Shown here piece by piece: positions 5,447 to 6,939 of a stretch of DNA of 6,939 nt (position 1 is the first letter of the stretch; each line of letters begins with the position of its first letter). A program made the position numbers and the translations under genes. This stretch comes from Acidobacteriota bacterium (lineage in GTDB: Bacteria > Acidobacteriota > Terriglobia > Terriglobales > Acidobacteriaceae). Where the stretch lies: positions 1 to 6,939 of the forward strand of contig JAJYZK010000171.1 of NCBI GenBank assembly GCA_021799945.1, in the 5' to 3' direction. Below the pieces are notes generated by a model. It was not told the DNA's origin and did no database searches. It worked only from the letters and a program-made list of their open reading frames with translations.

Positions 5447-6939
5447 CTACTTGCGCGCCCTGTAACGGCGGATCAGGTTGTTGGTGGAGCTGTCGTGCGC
5501 CAGCTTCGGCTCTGCCGGGTTCTCGATTTCGCCGATAATCCGCTGCGCCAGCACCTTGCCCAGCTCTACGCCCCACTGGTCGAAGGAGTCGATCTGCCAG
5601 ATTGCGCCCTGGGTGAAGACCGAGTGCTCATACAGCGCCACCAGCTTGCCCAGGGCCTCGGGCGTCAGCTCGGGCAACAGCATGATGTTGGATGGCCGGT
5701 TGCCGGCGAAGACGCGGTGCGGAACCAGCCAGTCGGGAGTGCCCTCCGCCTTCGCCTGCTCGGCGGTCTTTCCGAAGGCCAGCGCCTCGGCCTGCGCGAT
5801 GACGTTGGCCACCAGCATATCGTGGTGTCGGCCGAGCGGATTCAGGGTCTTCTCAAAGGCGATAAAGTCGCAGGGAATCAGACGGGTCCCCTGGTGGATC
5901 AACTGGTAAAAGGAGTGCTGGCCGTTGGTTCCCGGTTCGCCCCAGTAGATGGGGCAGGTGTCATAGTCGACCTGCCGGCCGTCCAGCGTCACGTGCTTCC
6001 CGTTGCTCTCCATCTCAAGCTGCTGCAGGTAGGCGGGGAAGCGCTTCAAATACTGTTCGTAGGGCAACACTGCCGCGGTCTGCGCGCCGAAAAAGTCGTT
6101 GTTCCAGATGGCCAGAAGCCCCAGCAACACGGGCAGGCTCTGCGCAAAGGGCGCCGTGCGGAAATGCTCGTCCATCTGGTGAAATCCGGAGAGCATGGCG
6201 CGGAAGTTCTCCGCCCCCACCGCCAGCATGGTGGAAAGCCCGATGGCCGAGTCCATCGAATACCGGCCCCCGACCCAGTCCCAGAAGCCAAACATGTTGT
6301 TGGTGTCGATGCCGAACTTCTTCACTCCCTCGGCATTCGTGGAGACGGCGACGAAGTGCTTGGCGATGGCCGACTCATTGCCTCCCAGCCCGGCCAGCGC
6401 CCATTCGCGCGCGCTGTTCGCGTTGGTCATGGTCTCGAGCGTGGTGAAGGTCTTGGAGGAAACGACGAACAGCGTCTCCTCCGCGGACAGATCCTGTACG
6501 GCCTCGGCAAAGTCCGTGCCATCCACATTCGAAACGAAGCGAAAGCCCATCGAACGGTCGCTATAGTGGCGCAGCGCCTCGTAGGCCATCACCGGGCCCA
6601 GATCGGAGCCGCCGATTCCGATATTGACCACCGTGCGGATGCGCTTGCCGGTATGCCCCTTCCACGCTCCGCTGCGCACGCGGCCGCTGAAGGCCTCCAT
6701 CCGGTCGAGAACCTCGTGCACTCCCGGAACCACGTTCTCCCCATCCACCACGATCGACGCCCCTCGCGGCGCGCGCAGCGCGATGTGTAGCACCGCGCGC
6801 TTTTCCGTACTGTTGATCTTCTCTCCGGCGAACATGGCGTCGATGCGCTGCCGCAGGCCCGACTCCTCGGCCAGCTTCAACAGGAGCCGCAGGGTGTCGG
6901 CGCCCACTCGGTTCTTGGAGTAATCGAGAAATATGCCCG
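5447..6939 (-). CDS. pgi: Glucose-6-phosphate isomerase (N-terminus beyond right edge)
   Basis: The enzyme interconverts glucose-6-phosphate and fructose-6-phosphate in glycolysis and gluconeogenesis. About 496 residues are visible, and the frame stays open to the last base, reading GIFLDYSKNRVGADTL at the edge. The GTG at 6907 is therefore an internal Val, and roughly 50 N-terminal residues are missing compared with the usual ~550. In visible-residue numbering from the edge, NIGIGGSDLGP (about 105-115) begins the sugar isomerase domain and SSKTFTTLET (160-169) binds phosphate. FWDWVGGRYSMDSAIG is the first family signature and GAIWQIDSFDQWGVELGK the second. Catalytic residues are present: Glu in MESNGK (about 310), His in GTNGQHSFYQ (about 341) and Lys closing WGVELGK (about 461). 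The end is TAG 5447-5449. It is the most upstream visible gene of the minus-strand sugar block, so the operon promoter is probably outside the window. Confidence 0.95.
   Translation of the reverse strand, partial: GIFLDYSKNRVGADTLRLLLKLAEESGLRQRIDAMFAGEKINSTEKRAVLHIALRAPRGASIVVDGENVVPGVHEVLDRMEAFSGRVRSGAWKGHTGKRIRTVVNIGIGGSDLGPVMAYEALRHYSDRSMGFRFVSNVDGTDFAEAVQDLSAEETLFVVSSKTFTTLETMTNANSAREWALAGLGGNESAIAKHFVAVSTNAEGVKKFGIDTNNMFGFWDWVGGRYSMDSAIGLSTMLAVGAENFRAMLSGFHQMDEHFRTAPFAQSLPVLLGLLAIWNNDFFGAQTAAVLPYEQYLKRFPAYLQQLEMESNGKHVTLDGRQVDYDTCPIYWGEPGTNGQHSFYQLIHQGTRLIPCDFIAFEKTLNPLGRHHDMLVANVIAQAEALAFGKTAEQAKAEGTPDWLVPHRVFAGNRPSNIMLLPELTPEALGKLVALYEHSVFTQGAIWQIDSFDQWGVELGKVLAQRIIGEIENPAEPKLAHDSSTNNLIRRYRARK

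Noticed and set aside
4325..6790. Very long plus-strand open frame (about 820 codons) opposite gnd and pgi
   Set aside because: It is antisense to two clearly identified enzymes, crosses their intergenic gap, has no domain-like sequence, and is explained by high GC and codon bias.
5447..6907. Treating GTG 6907 as the start of pgi
   Set aside because: The frame continues to the window edge with family-like residues (FLDYSKNRV), so the gene is cut by the window, not short.

Overview
The window is GC-rich bacterial chromosome with six supportable protein genes, one of them in a partial insertion sequence at the left edge. Several features suggest Acidobacteriota (Bryobacter/Solibacter-like). 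These are a short PadR regulator next to a TATCGAA-type palindrome, a secreted outer-membrane protein whose mature part opens with the GPPYQTDDP block, and a short-form 6-phosphogluconate dehydrogenase with a PRTPGREKLGGTAE insert. This taxonomic placement is inferred from protein style, not from a marker gene.

Layout, left to right. (a) 1-403: the 5' part of an ISL3-family insertion sequence on the minus strand, with the transposase N-terminus and zinc-finger domain and a plausible terminal inverted repeat at 379-403. (b) 404-737: no convincing gene, two small hairpins and a second copy of the repeat core. (c) 738-1100 (-): PadR-type winged-helix repressor. (d) 1143-1157: a perfect 15-bp palindrome in the divergent gap, the best operator candidate. 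(e) 1233-2132 (+): outer-membrane beta-barrel-like protein with a signal peptide, whose 3' end overlaps the next gene convergently. (f) 2092-6939, all minus strand: a sugar-metabolism block transcribed right to left as pgi (continues past the right edge), gnd, manA and an aldose 1-dehydrogenase-like SDR.

The minus-strand block links central hexose phosphates. Pgi interconverts glucose-6-P and fructose-6-P, ManA connects mannose-6-P to fructose-6-P, and Gnd decarboxylates 6-phosphogluconate to ribulose-5-P. The SDR probably oxidises a free aldose to its lactone. gnd and manA overlap by 4 nt (GTGA), so they are probably translationally coupled. The pgi-gnd gap (126 bp) holds a strong hairpin, and the manA-SDR gap (116 bp) holds three short imperfect direct repeats just upstream of the SDR ribosome binding site. 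I see no clearly novel multi-gene system. The most interesting items are the PadR/palindrome/outer-membrane gene unit, the intercistronic hairpin, and the regulatory-looking repeats.
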